A DNA stretch of 64,000 bases from Catenulispora acidiphila DSM 44928 (GTDB taxonomy: Bacteria > Actinomycetota > Actinomycetes > Streptomycetales > Catenulisporaceae): positions 248,001-312,000 of the forward strand of contig NC_013131.1 of NCBI RefSeq assembly GCF_000024025.1, read 5' to 3'. The notes under the pieces are model-generated. The model was not told the origin of the DNA. It saw only the letters and a list, made by a program, of their open reading frames with translations, and made no database searches. A program made the position numbers and the translations under genes. Shown here in pieces: positions 42,408 through 50,051 of the stretch (its first letter is position 1; every line of letters starts with the position of its first letter).

Positions 42408-42922
42408 CAGACGTCCTTCGGTCGGTAGAACGCAACGAACAGGTCAGCGGCCGGCTGCGTGGGATCGGAGGCGTCGTGCAGTTCCCCGATCAGAGCCTGG
42501 AGCCGCTCGTTGAACTCCACCCACGCCTCGGGGCTGAGGCGTGCGTGCTTCAAGAACACCGTCCGCTGGTCGCTCGGCGGCGCGGCCTCGATGTCGGCCA
42601 ATGCGTGGCGCATCAGCATCTCCGGCTGCCCGGCGCCGGTCTCCGGCAGCTCGATGGTCCGTCCGGTCATCGCGTAGTACTGCTCGGTGACGCCGCCGAC
42701 CTTGCGGGTCTCCACGACCGCCACCAGCCCGGCCTTCGCCAGCACCTTCATGTGGTGGTTGGAGCTGCCCTTGGCGATGCCCAGGCGCTCGGCGACCTGG
42801 GTGATGGTGGCGGGCTTGTCCCGCAGCACGCGCAGGATCCGGTGGCGGGTGTGGCTGGCGACGGCGCGTAGTTGCTCGTCGCTTTGGATGTGGATGGCGT
42901 CTGGCTCTTCGTCGGTGGGCAC
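42407..42922 (-). CDS. ArsR-type winged-helix regulator
   Basis: The 171-residue protein has an ArsR/HTH_20 domain (HTRHRILRVLRDKPATITQVAERLGIAKGSSNHHMKVLAKAGLV). The start is uncertain: GTG 42922 is the first plausible start after the operator palindromes and lacks a clear Shine-Dalgarno. TTG 42937 is the alternative, and upstream frame (to 43195) is non-coding in style. No metal-binding Cys pair is seen, so it probably senses an organic ligand. It is coupled to the MFS exporter. Confidence 0.8.
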   Translation of the reverse strand: MPTDEEPDAIHIQSDEQLRAVASHTRHRILRVLRDKPATITQVAERLGIAKGSSNHHMKVLAKAGLVAVVETRKVGGVTEQYYAMTGRTIELPETGAGQPEMLMRHALADIEAAPPSDQRTVFLKHARLSPEAWVEFNERLQALIGELHDASDPTQPAADLFVAFYRPKDV

Positions 42923-42931
42923 GAGGTCTAT

Positions 42932-42970
42932 GGTCAAGGTTTCTTGACCGTCGGTCAAGAGTTCTTGACC
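42932..42970. promoter_or_regulatory. Two tandem operator palindromes upstream of ArsR-MFS operon
   Basis: GGTCAAG-GTTT-CTTGACC (42932-42949) and GGTCAAG-AGTT-CTTGACC (42953-42970) share identical 7-bp arms. Their centres are 21 bp apart, two helical turns. The location just before the regulator start fits cooperative autorepression. Confidence 0.8.
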
Positions 42971-43016
42971 AACTCCTCGTGCCAGAGCAGCGGTATGAAG
43001 GGATTTAGGCGTTAAC

Positions 43017-43988
43017 TCACTTGCTGACGTAGAAGCCGCGGGTCTCCGCGAGCGCCTCGTACGCCTCCAGCCGCTCCTGCGTCCGCTCCGGGGCGGCGTC
43101 GGCGAGAGCCTGGAGCAGGAGGGCGGCGAAGGCCATCGGTGCGGCGTGCGAGTCGAAGACCGAGCGTGATCCGACGCCGACCGGCAGCAGCACATCCGCC
43201 AAATGAGCGAACGGCACCAGCGGCACGTCCGTGATCACCGCTGTCTTGAGCCCGAGTTCCCGCGCACTCCGTAGGACGACGACGGACTCGGCCGGATAGC
43301 GCGGCAGCACGAAGACGACGAGCCACGTCCCGCCGGCCGCGACGGCCTGCAACAGTGCCTCGTGCGCCAGTGAACCCGGCGTGTGGACCACCCGTACGTC
43401 GGGATGGATACGCGCGGCTCCATACGCGAAGTAGGAGGCGACAGGCGCGGACATCCTTAGGCCGATCACGGAGAGCGGTTCTGAGGCGGCGAGGTCGCTG
43501 CCCAGACGCGACAGGCGCGCCGGGTCGGCGGCGTACTTGTGGAGCGCTTCCAGGTTCGCCTGGTCGCTCTCTAGAGCGGAATGCAGCTCGTTCCCCGCTA
43601 TGCGTTCCCCGTGTATACCCGCCTCAGGGACGCGCAGTGCGATCGGGCGCAGCGCAGCCCGCAGCTCCGGGTAACCCGAGAAGCCCAACGCCGCCGCGAA
43701 CCTGGTCACCGACGGCTGGCTCACGCCGACGCGTTCGGCCAGCTCCATGCTCGACAGAAAGGCGACCTCGGGGAGGTTCTCTAGGAGGTAGTGCGCTATC
43801 CGCCGCTGTGCCGGCGACAGGCGCCGCCCGTCCAGCAGCGCCAGCAGTTCGTCCGCAGGTGGCAGGGTGGAGGAGAGGCGTGAGCCGGCTGACGCGGCGG
43901 AGGCGGCAGCCGGTGTAGCAGGAGTCACAGACGGCGGAGCAGCAATCTCTGCCGATGTAGTAGGAGTCACAGGCTCTGGGGTCGTCAC
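43017..43988 (-). CDS. RpiR/MurR-family regulator with SIS domain
   Basis: GTG 43988 follows GGAGGGAAGG; an ATG at 44024 is weaker. The 323-residue protein has an RpiR helix-turn-helix (about 75-115, SSMELAERVGVSQPSVTRFAAALGFSGYPEL). A SIS sugar-isomerase fold follows (about 160-300, SVIGLRMSAPVASYFAYG, then VVFVLPRYPAES). Such proteins respond to sugar phosphates. An Ala/Pro/Thr-rich N-terminal leader is unusual. It is divergent from the EtfD-like gene, which may or may not be its target. Confidence 0.9.
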   Translation of the reverse strand: MTTPEPVTPTTSAEIAAPPSVTPATPAAASAASAGSRLSSTLPPADELLALLDGRRLSPAQRRIAHYLLENLPEVAFLSSMELAERVGVSQPSVTRFAAALGFSGYPELRAALRPIALRVPEAGIHGERIAGNELHSALESDQANLEALHKYAADPARLSRLGSDLAASEPLSVIGLRMSAPVASYFAYGAARIHPDVRVVHTPGSLAHEALLQAVAAGGTWLVVFVLPRYPAESVVVLRSARELGLKTAVITDVPLVPFAHLADVLLPVGVGSRSVFDSHAAPMAFAALLLQALADAAPERTQERLEAYEALAETRGFYVSK

Positions 43989-44146
43989 AGCCTTCCCTCC
44001 ACCCTGTCGTCCTGTCACCATCACTTGTGGCGCGCCAGAAGTTACTCGTCAGTAGGATAATCTGGGGCCTCGACTACCGTACCCTCCGTACGGACGGTGA
44101 TCGGGATGTGTCCGTCGATACGCACGCGTAGGAGGAGACCGAGGCT

Positions 44147-46393
44147 ATGCAGCTCGCAGCCATCGTCGTCTCGCTGGTGATCTCAGTCATCGGCTTCGGT
44201 CTGCTGGGCCGGACCGCCGTCTATATCTACCAGTTCGTGAAGCTCGGCCAGTCGACCGCGCCGGGGGTGCGCAGCAACGAGCCGTTGGAGCGGACCCGGA
44301 ACCTCTTCCGGGAGTTCCTGGGCCACACCCGGCTGGCGCGCAAGGGCAAGCGCTGGATCGGCGCCATGCACTGGGTGGTCATGGTCGGCTTCGGCCTGCT
44401 GTTCTTCACCCTGGTCACCGCCTACGGCCAGCTGTTCTCGGCGGACTTCGCGATCCCGCTGATCGGGCGCTGGTGGCCCTTCGAGTTCGTCACCGAAGTG
44501 ATCAGCTTCGTGATGATCCTGGCCATCGCCGCGCTGATCGGCATCCGCCTGCGCAACCGCCCCGCCGGTGCCGGCTCCAAGGAGAAGGGCAAGCGCTCGC
44601 GCTTCTTCGGCTCCACGATGTGGCAGGCCTACTTCGTCGAGGGAGTCATCCTCGGCATCGGGCTGTGCATCATGCTGCTGCGCGGCTTCGAGGGCGCACT
44701 CGGCGGCCACCTCTCCTACAGCGCGCACTACCCGGTCAGCTACCCGCTGGTCCACGCCTTCGACGGCATGTCGCGCGGCTCGCTGGAGAACTGGATCTAC
44801 GCGATCGCCGCGGTCAAGATCGTCATCTCCATGGCCTGGGCCATCACCATCGGCTTGAACTCCACGATGAGCGTGGCATGGCACCGGTTCCTGGCGTTCC
44901 CCAACATCTGGTTCAAGAAGAAGGCCGACGGCGGCACCGCGCTCGGCGCGCTGAGCCCGATGGCCTCCGGCGGCGTGCCGATCGACTTCGAGGACCCGGC
45001 CGAGGACGCCAGGTTCGGCGTCGGGGCGGTCGAGGACTTCACGTGGAAGGGCCTGCTGGACTTCTCGACCTGCACCGAGTGCGGCCGCTGCCAGGACCAG
45101 TGCCCGGCGTGGAACACCGACAAGCCGCTGTCCCCGAAGCTGCTGATGCTCGCCCTGCGCGACCACTCCGCGGCCAAGGCGCCGTACCTGTTCGCCGGCG
45201 GCGGCAAGGACCTCGAGGGCAACGAGAAGCTGGCCGAGGAGAAGTGGCTCTCGCTGCCGGACATGGTCCGCGCCGAGGCTGAGCGCCCGCTGATCGGCAC
45301 CGCTGAAGAGAACGGCGTCATCGACCCGGACATTCTGTGGTCCTGCACCACCTGTGGCGCTTGTGTCGAGCAGTGCCCGGTGGACATCGAGCACGTGGAC
45401 CACATCGTCGACATGCGCCGCTACCAGGTGATGATCGAGTCCTCGTTCCCGTCCGAGGCGGGCACGATGCTGAAGAACCTGGAGAAGGCACAGAACCCTT
45501 GGGGTATGCAGCCCAAGAAGCGCACCGAGTGGATCCAGGAGCTGGACTTCGAAGTCCCGGTGTTCGGCGAGACTCTGGAGGACATCTCCGAGGTCGAGTA
45601 CCTCTACTGGGTCGGCTGCGCCGGCTCGCTGGAGGACCGCGCGAAGAAGACCACGAAGGCGTTCGCCGAGCTGCTGCACATCGCCGGTGTGAAGTTCGCG
45701 GTTCTGGGCGGCATGGAGTCCTGCACCGGTGACCCGGCGCGGCGACTGGGCAACGAGTTCCTGTTCCAGATGCTGGGGCAGGGCAACGTCGAGATGCTGA
45801 ACGAGGTCTTCGGCGAAGACACCCCGCGCGAGAAGCGCAAGATCGTCGCGACCTGCCCGCACTGCTTCAACTCGCTGGCCAACGAGTACCCGCAGCTCGG
45901 CGGCGAGTACGACGTCATCCACCACACGCAGCTGCTGGACACCCTGGTCTCCGAGGGCAAGCTGACCCCGGTGACGCCGATCGACCAGAACATCACCTAC
46001 CACGACCCGTGCTACCTGGGCCGCCACAACAAGGTCTACACCCCGCCGCGCGAAATCATCGCCAAGGTGCCCGGCCTGAAGAACACCGAGATGCACCGCT
46101 GCAAGGAGAAGGGCTTCTGCTGCGGCGCCGGCGGCGCGCGCATGTGGATGGAGGAGCGCATCGGCAAGCGGATCAACGTCGAGCGCGTGGACGAGGCACT
46201 GTCCACCAACCCCGACGTGATCTCCACGGCGTGCCCCTACTGCCTGGTCATGCTCGGCGACTCGATCACCGCGCGCAAGCAGGCCGGCGAGGTCCCGGAG
46301 TCGATGGAGGTGGTCGACGTCGCGCAGCTGCTGCTGACGTCGGTGAAGCCCGCGCCGGCCAGCAGCGCGGAACCGGCTGCCGCCAACGCCTGA
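44147..46393 (+). CDS. Membrane Fe-S oxidoreductase, EtfD/HdrD-like
   Basis: This 748-residue protein has about six transmembrane helices in residues 1-255. It contains two 4Fe-4S motifs, CTECGRCQDQCP (from residue 309) and CTTCGACVEQCP (from 400). Two CCG-type domains follow (YWVGCAGS near 489, and CCGAGGARMW at 658), as in heterodisulfide reductase HdrD and GlpC. The layout matches mycobacterial EtfD (Rv0338c), the membrane oxidoreductase that takes electrons from ETF during beta-oxidation and passes them to quinone. That role is inferred by architecture. AGGAGGAG precedes the ATG. The etfBA genes are not in the window. Confidence 0.85.
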   Translation: MQLAAIVVSLVISVIGFGLLGRTAVYIYQFVKLGQSTAPGVRSNEPLERTRNLFREFLGHTRLARKGKRWIGAMHWVVMVGFGLLFFTLVTAYGQLFSADFAIPLIGRWWPFEFVTEVISFVMILAIAALIGIRLRNRPAGAGSKEKGKRSRFFGSTMWQAYFVEGVILGIGLCIMLLRGFEGALGGHLSYSAHYPVSYPLVHAFDGMSRGSLENWIYAIAAVKIVISMAWAITIGLNSTMSVAWHRFLAFPNIWFKKKADGGTALGALSPMASGGVPIDFEDPAEDARFGVGAVEDFTWKGLLDFSTCTECGRCQDQCPAWNTDKPLSPKLLMLALRDHSAAKAPYLFAGGGKDLEGNEKLAEEKWLSLPDMVRAEAERPLIGTAEENGVIDPDILWSCTTCGACVEQCPVDIEHVDHIVDMRRYQVMIESSFPSEAGTMLKNLEKAQNPWGMQPKKRTEWIQELDFEVPVFGETLEDISEVEYLYWVGCAGSLEDRAKKTTKAFAELLHIAGVKFAVLGGMESCTGDPARRLGNEFLFQMLGQGNVEMLNEVFGEDTPREKRKIVATCPHCFNSLANEYPQLGGEYDVIHHTQLLDTLVSEGKLTPVTPIDQNITYHDPCYLGRHNKVYTPPREIIAKVPGLKNTEMHRCKEKGFCCGAGGARMWMEERIGKRINVERVDEALSTNPDVISTACPYCLVMLGDSITARKQAGEVPESMEVVDVAQLLLTSVKPAPASSAEPAAANA

Positions 46394-46504
46394 ATGACAA
46401 ACCGGTAAAGGGCTGACAAAGAACCCCGACCGGCAGACGATCAACAGTTCGACGCTGCTAGCCTCGCCTCCGCAGGGTATGGGATACGCGGAGGTGGGGC
46501 TTCA

Positions 46505-47530
46505 GTGTCTTTCGACGAGCCGGACGGCTACCGGGACGACCTGGGCCGGACGCGTGACGACGGATCGCGGTATCCGGCTTCGGGGTCGCCTGACTCCGAG
46601 TACGGCGACGACGATGATTACGACGATTCCGATCCCGGCGACGAACCGACCGCGCCGCTGCCGACCCGCGGGCGGCCGGTCGTGCCGCCGGAACCGCCGT
46701 CGGAGTGGCGCAAGCGGGGTTCGCGGGTCTGGCGTTTCACCCGCACGCTGCTGATCACGGTGCTGGTCCTGGTCGGGCTGGCGGCGGTCGGGAACGTGCT
46801 GATCAACCGCTACCCGCGCATCAGCAAGCACACGTATACGTACACGAACGTGCAGCGGATGCTGATAGCCGTGGACGGCAACGGCTCGATCAACGTCACC
46901 GGCTCGGACACCGATCAGGTGACCATCAAGGCGACCGACCGGGCGACCCTGCTGGACCCGGTGGAGCGCCAGATCATCAGCGCCGGCGGCTATCTGCTGG
47001 TGAGCGTGCACTGCCCGAACAGCGAGTGCTCCTCGAAGTACACCATCCAGGTCCCGCGCTCGATGTCGGTCGAGGCGATGATGGACCACTCCAGCGACCA
47101 GGCGGACATCAGCGCCACCGGACTGGACGCGGCGGTGCAGCTGTTCACCGGGCGCGGCAACGTCACGGTGAACCATCTGGCCACCACCTCCGACGTGAGC
47201 GTGACGGCCAACGGCCAGGTCGTGGCGAACGACGTGAGCGCGGCGAACCTGGACGTCTTCGCCCCGATCGGGGACAAGATCGACCTGCAGGTGAGCGGCG
47301 ACATCTCGAACATCCAGAACATCCGCGTCACGGCCGGGCAGCCGGCCGAGGTGACGCTGAAGGTGCCGGCCGGCGGGTACCGGTTCGCGTGCGTGCCCGC
47401 CGGGCACTGCACCGGCGCCAACGGGGACATCACGCAGGATGAGGCGAGTCCGGTGCACGAGGATCAGACGTCGACGCACAACATCCAGGTGAACGTGGTA
47501 CAGAACACTGCGAAGATCCAGGCGAACTGA
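46505..47530 (+). CDS. DUF4097-type membrane-anchored beta-helix protein
   Basis: GTG 46505 is placed after GGAGGTGGGG. The 341-residue protein has an Asp/Pro-rich cytoplasmic N-terminus, one transmembrane helix (about 80-98, TLLITVLVLVGLAAVGNVL) and an extracytoplasmic domain. That domain has short repeated strands (VDGNGSINVTGSDTDQVTI, ADISATGLDAAVQLFTGRG) typical of DUF4097/DUF2807 putative adhesin beta-helices. Two Cys pairs may form disulfides. Function is unknown. A terminator follows. Confidence 0.75.
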   Translation: MSFDEPDGYRDDLGRTRDDGSRYPASGSPDSEYGDDDDYDDSDPGDEPTAPLPTRGRPVVPPEPPSEWRKRGSRVWRFTRTLLITVLVLVGLAAVGNVLINRYPRISKHTYTYTNVQRMLIAVDGNGSINVTGSDTDQVTIKATDRATLLDPVERQIISAGGYLLVSVHCPNSECSSKYTIQVPRSMSVEAMMDHSSDQADISATGLDAAVQLFTGRGNVTVNHLATTSDVSVTANGQVVANDVSAANLDVFAPIGDKIDLQVSGDISNIQNIRVTAGQPAEVTLKVPAGGYRFACVPAGHCTGANGDITQDEASPVHEDQTSTHNIQVNVVQNTAKIQAN

Positions 47531-47552
47531 GTTCGCTGCTCAGAACGTCAAG

Positions 47553-47584
47553 GCGCGCCTCCCGGCTACTGGCGGGAGGCGCGC
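47553..47584. terminator. Terminator between convergent genes
   Basis: A perfect 12-bp stem (GCGCGCCTCCCG/CGGGAGGCGCGC) with an 8-base loop is followed on the plus strand by TGGTTTCTT. It lies between the DUF4097 gene and the minus-strand small gene. Confidence 0.8.
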
Positions 47585-47621
47585 TGGTTTCTTCGGGTGC
47601 TGACAGGTCGGGCAGTGGGCG

Positions 47622-47744
47622 CTACCGCTTCCCGTTCCTGTCGCCACCCCTGCCGAGCACACGCTTCGCGTCGGAGAGGTACTGCAGAACGCGTCCGATC
47701 AGGAACGCCGCATATACACCGCCGAAAATGATCAACACTTCCAT
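47622..47744 (-). CDS. Small single-helix membrane protein (40 aa)
   Basis: ATG 47744 follows an excellent GGAGGTGAGGA Shine-Dalgarno. The 40-residue product is a hydrophobic helix (VLIIFGGVYAAFLIGRVLQYL) with a basic tail (RVLGRGGDRNGKR). The start sits 23 bp after the stop of the zinc-ribbon gene on the same strand, so the two probably form a small operon. No family is recognised. Confidence 0.65.
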   Translation of the reverse strand: MEVLIIFGGVYAAFLIGRVLQYLSDAKRVLGRGGDRNGKR

Positions 47745-47766
47745 GGGATCCTCACCTCCCACCGGG

Positions 47767-48096
47767 TCAGGCGGCGAGCCAGAGTCCGTCGGCGCCCGGG
47801 TCCGCCGGCGGCGTCCACGGGCACTGGGGGCAGCGCGAGGGCCAGCAGCGAGCGCACTCGCCGAGGTCCGGGTCCGCGCCGTCGGGCGTCGTCGCCCGCC
47901 GGGCGGCCAGATACGCCGCCCAACTGGCCTGCTGGGTCCGCTCCTGATCGGCGACCCAGGGTTGCACCATCGCAGCACCGAAACACAGGGTGCAGGTGAG
48001 CCGGGCCTTCCCGATCCGGCCCTGCACACACCGCGGGCAGTCCTCAAGGCCCGCGGATGGGGATTGGTCACGGGGCGTGGGGGTAGATGTCTCCAC
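47767..48096 (-). CDS. Zinc-ribbon hypothetical protein
   Basis: GTG 48096 has GGTGGAGAGA 5 bases upstream; the frame is open to GTG 48210, which would add 38 residues. The product carries four CxxC-type pairs, CPRC/CTLC (22-45) and CARC/CPQC near the C-terminus. This suggests two zinc ribbons or a rubredoxin-like pair. The middle is Ala/Asp-rich. No family is recognised. It precedes the 40-residue membrane protein. Confidence 0.65.
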   Translation of the reverse strand: METSTPTPRDQSPSAGLEDCPRCVQGRIGKARLTCTLCFGAAMVQPWVADQERTQQASWAAYLAARRATTPDGADPDLGECARCWPSRCPQCPWTPPADPGADGLWLAA

Positions 48097-48374
48097 GAGG
48101 TCTCTCCACCGTTCTCTTCGAGTGATATCGGCTGGGGGCCTTTCTTCGCCGGGTCGACGCCGCACTACGTCGGCCCGGCTTTCGTTGGTCCAGGCGGGTG
48201 GCTCTTTCACAGAACCCTGTCGCGTACCCCTGTCGTAGTTGTACGATGCTCCTCGTTCAGAACCGTGTCAATTGCCAGCGGCACTTTCTGAATGAATCTG
48301 CAACAGGCACCTGCATGGTGTAGATGCCCACAGAACTTGCGTACGGAACATGACGGACGGGCAAGGAGGCCCAG

Positions 48375-49319
48375 GTGCGAGCCAATCAGCGGAACCAGCC
48401 CGTGACCGGAATCAACGTCCTGCGCTGGGAACTCGGCAGCGAGCTGCGCACCCTCCGCCTCGCCGCGGGCAAGAGCATCGCCGACGCGGCCCGGCACCTG
48501 GAGTGCTCAGACGCGAAGATAAGCCGCATGGAGAACGGCCAGCGCGGCGCCGTGGCACGAGACGTGCGAGACCTGTGCAAACTGTACGGAGTGCCAGCTC
48601 AGAGGCGGGATCAGCTGATCTCGCTGAGCCGGGAGGCTGTCGACGCCGACAAGGGAACGACCCCCATCCCGGCCAAGTACTCGACCTTCATCGCGCTCGA
48701 GTCCCAGGCTCGGAGCCTTCGCAACTACGAGATGACCTTTGTCCCGGGACTGCTTCAGACAGAGCGGTACGCCTGGGAGACGATCACGCGCAACGGGGAC
48801 AGCCGTGATGAGGCCGACGTCGAAAGACTGGTCCAGATCCGTATGGACCGACAGAAAAGGATCTGGAACGACAGCTCGCTCAAAGCCCACTTCGTCATCG
48901 ATGAGAACGTGCTCTGGCGTCCGGCGGGGGTCGATGGGAGGACCCGTGCCATCCGCGAGGAACAGATCGACCGTCTCATCCGCGCGACGGGCCTGGATCA
49001 TGTGACCCTTCAGGTGATCCCTTACGTGGCGGGCTTCTACCAGGGCATGGAGGGCGCCACCATCCATCTCCTGAATCTCGATGACGGTCCCAAGACCGGG
49101 AGCGCCTGCTACATCGAAGGCGTGTTCCGCGAGCTGTTCGTGCGCGGCCACGGCGAGATCGCCGACATCGGCGCGAAATTCGCCGCCATGGCCGACACGG
49201 CACTGAGCGCGCTGGACACCCGAAAATTTCTGATGCGTCTGCTCAAGGGGAATTACGAACACTGGTCCTCCGCGCGGCCACAGGGGTCGTCCGGCTTAGG
49301 GAAGGTAGCAATGTCATGA
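48375..49319 (+). CDS. XRE-family regulator with DUF5753 domain
   Basis: GTG 48375 follows AAGGAGG with a 5-base gap. The 314-residue protein has a Cro/C1-type helix-turn-helix (about 22-75, SIADAARHLECSDAKISRMENGQRG). The DUF5753 C-terminal domain follows (ALESQARSLRNYEMTFVPGLLQTERYA, then HVTLQVIPYVAGFYQGMEG). It is the WhiJ-like regulator type that works with small DUF397 proteins in Streptomyces development. Its stop overlaps the ATG of a DUF397 gene (ATGA). Confidence 0.92.
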   Translation: MRANQRNQPVTGINVLRWELGSELRTLRLAAGKSIADAARHLECSDAKISRMENGQRGAVARDVRDLCKLYGVPAQRRDQLISLSREAVDADKGTTPIPAKYSTFIALESQARSLRNYEMTFVPGLLQTERYAWETITRNGDSRDEADVERLVQIRMDRQKRIWNDSSLKAHFVIDENVLWRPAGVDGRTRAIREEQIDRLIRATGLDHVTLQVIPYVAGFYQGMEGATIHLLNLDDGPKTGSACYIEGVFRELFVRGHGEIADIGAKFAAMADTALSALDTRKFLMRLLKGNYEHWSSARPQGSSGLGKVAMS

Positions 49320-49522
49320 TCGGAAACGACGGCCTGCAATGGCGCAAGGCCGCCGCGAGCAGCGGGAACGGGTCCTGCGTGGAGTTAGCTCCCGGCCTCG
49401 CTGGTTCTGTCTATATGCGGGACTCGAAGGATCCTCAAGGACCTGTACTGACTTTCACCCGTAAGGAGATCGCTGCGTTCTTGGAGGGAGCCCGGGGCGG
49501 AGAGTTCGACGATCTGGCTTGA
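49316..49522 (+). CDS. DUF397 small protein
   Basis: This 68-residue DUF397 protein has the family landmarks WRKAAASSGNGSCVELAP, then VYMRDSKDPQGPVLTFTRKEIAAFLEG. It overlaps the stop of the XRE-DUF5753 gene and is probably translated with it. DUF397 proteins act with adjacent XRE regulators, as partners or antagonists, in a way that is still poorly understood. Confidence 0.9.
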   Translation: MIGNDGLQWRKAAASSGNGSCVELAPGLAGSVYMRDSKDPQGPVLTFTRKEIAAFLEGARGGEFDDLA

Positions 49523-49779
49523 TCGGCGGCGTTGGTGACAAGAGATGTCCACCGACGCCTTTTGACGTGTGTCCACCCGCAGCCGACCCGGTCCAAGGTG
49601 CAGACGAGCGCTCCTTGCCCACAAGGCTGCGGGGCGTTCGCATGATGTCGTGAACTGATGCCCGACTTGCCGCTCCACCTCGGCAAAGTCTTGGTAACGC
49701 GGTACTTGCGAAGATTGCCCCCTCTACCGGCGGGTAAGGGTAAGTCCTGGTACGGCGCGTTTATCGGGAGGGAGCCGCC

Positions 49780-49989
49780 ATGGAGATTGATCGAAGTAAG
49801 GCACGGTGGACCAAGGCCACCGCGTCGAGTGGCAACGGCGCCTGCGTCGAAGCCGCCAGCGTCAAAGAGGACGAGATCCTCGTCCGCAACAGCCGGGATC
49901 CTGAAGGTCCCAAACTGGCCTTCACCAAGGCCGAATGGGTCGCCTTCCTGGCTGGTGTGAAGGCCGGGGAGTTCGACGCGATCGTCTAA
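49780..49989 (+). CDS. Second DUF397 small protein
   Basis: This 69-residue DUF397 protein (WTKATASSGNGACVEAAS, then VRNSRDPEGPKLAFTKAEWVAFLAG) is about 50% identical by eye to the first. It has its own GGGAGGGAG Shine-Dalgarno and lies 257 bp downstream of the first copy, so it probably has its own promoter. I see no other gene in that gap. Confidence 0.9.
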   Translation: MEIDRSKARWTKATASSGNGACVEAASVKEDEILVRNSRDPEGPKLAFTKAEWVAFLAGVKAGEFDAIV

Positions 49990-50051
49990 AACCGTCGCGG
50001 TTGCGGCCATTCCGGCGTCGGGTGTCCTCGCGGGTGCGTAGCATCGAGCGC

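Noticed and set aside
44183-46444. A 753-residue open frame on the minus strand
   Set aside because: It is the antisense of the EtfD-like gene, which has clear Fe-S motifs. The antisense product is Val/Leu/Arg/His-rich with no domain, a typical GC-rich shadow.
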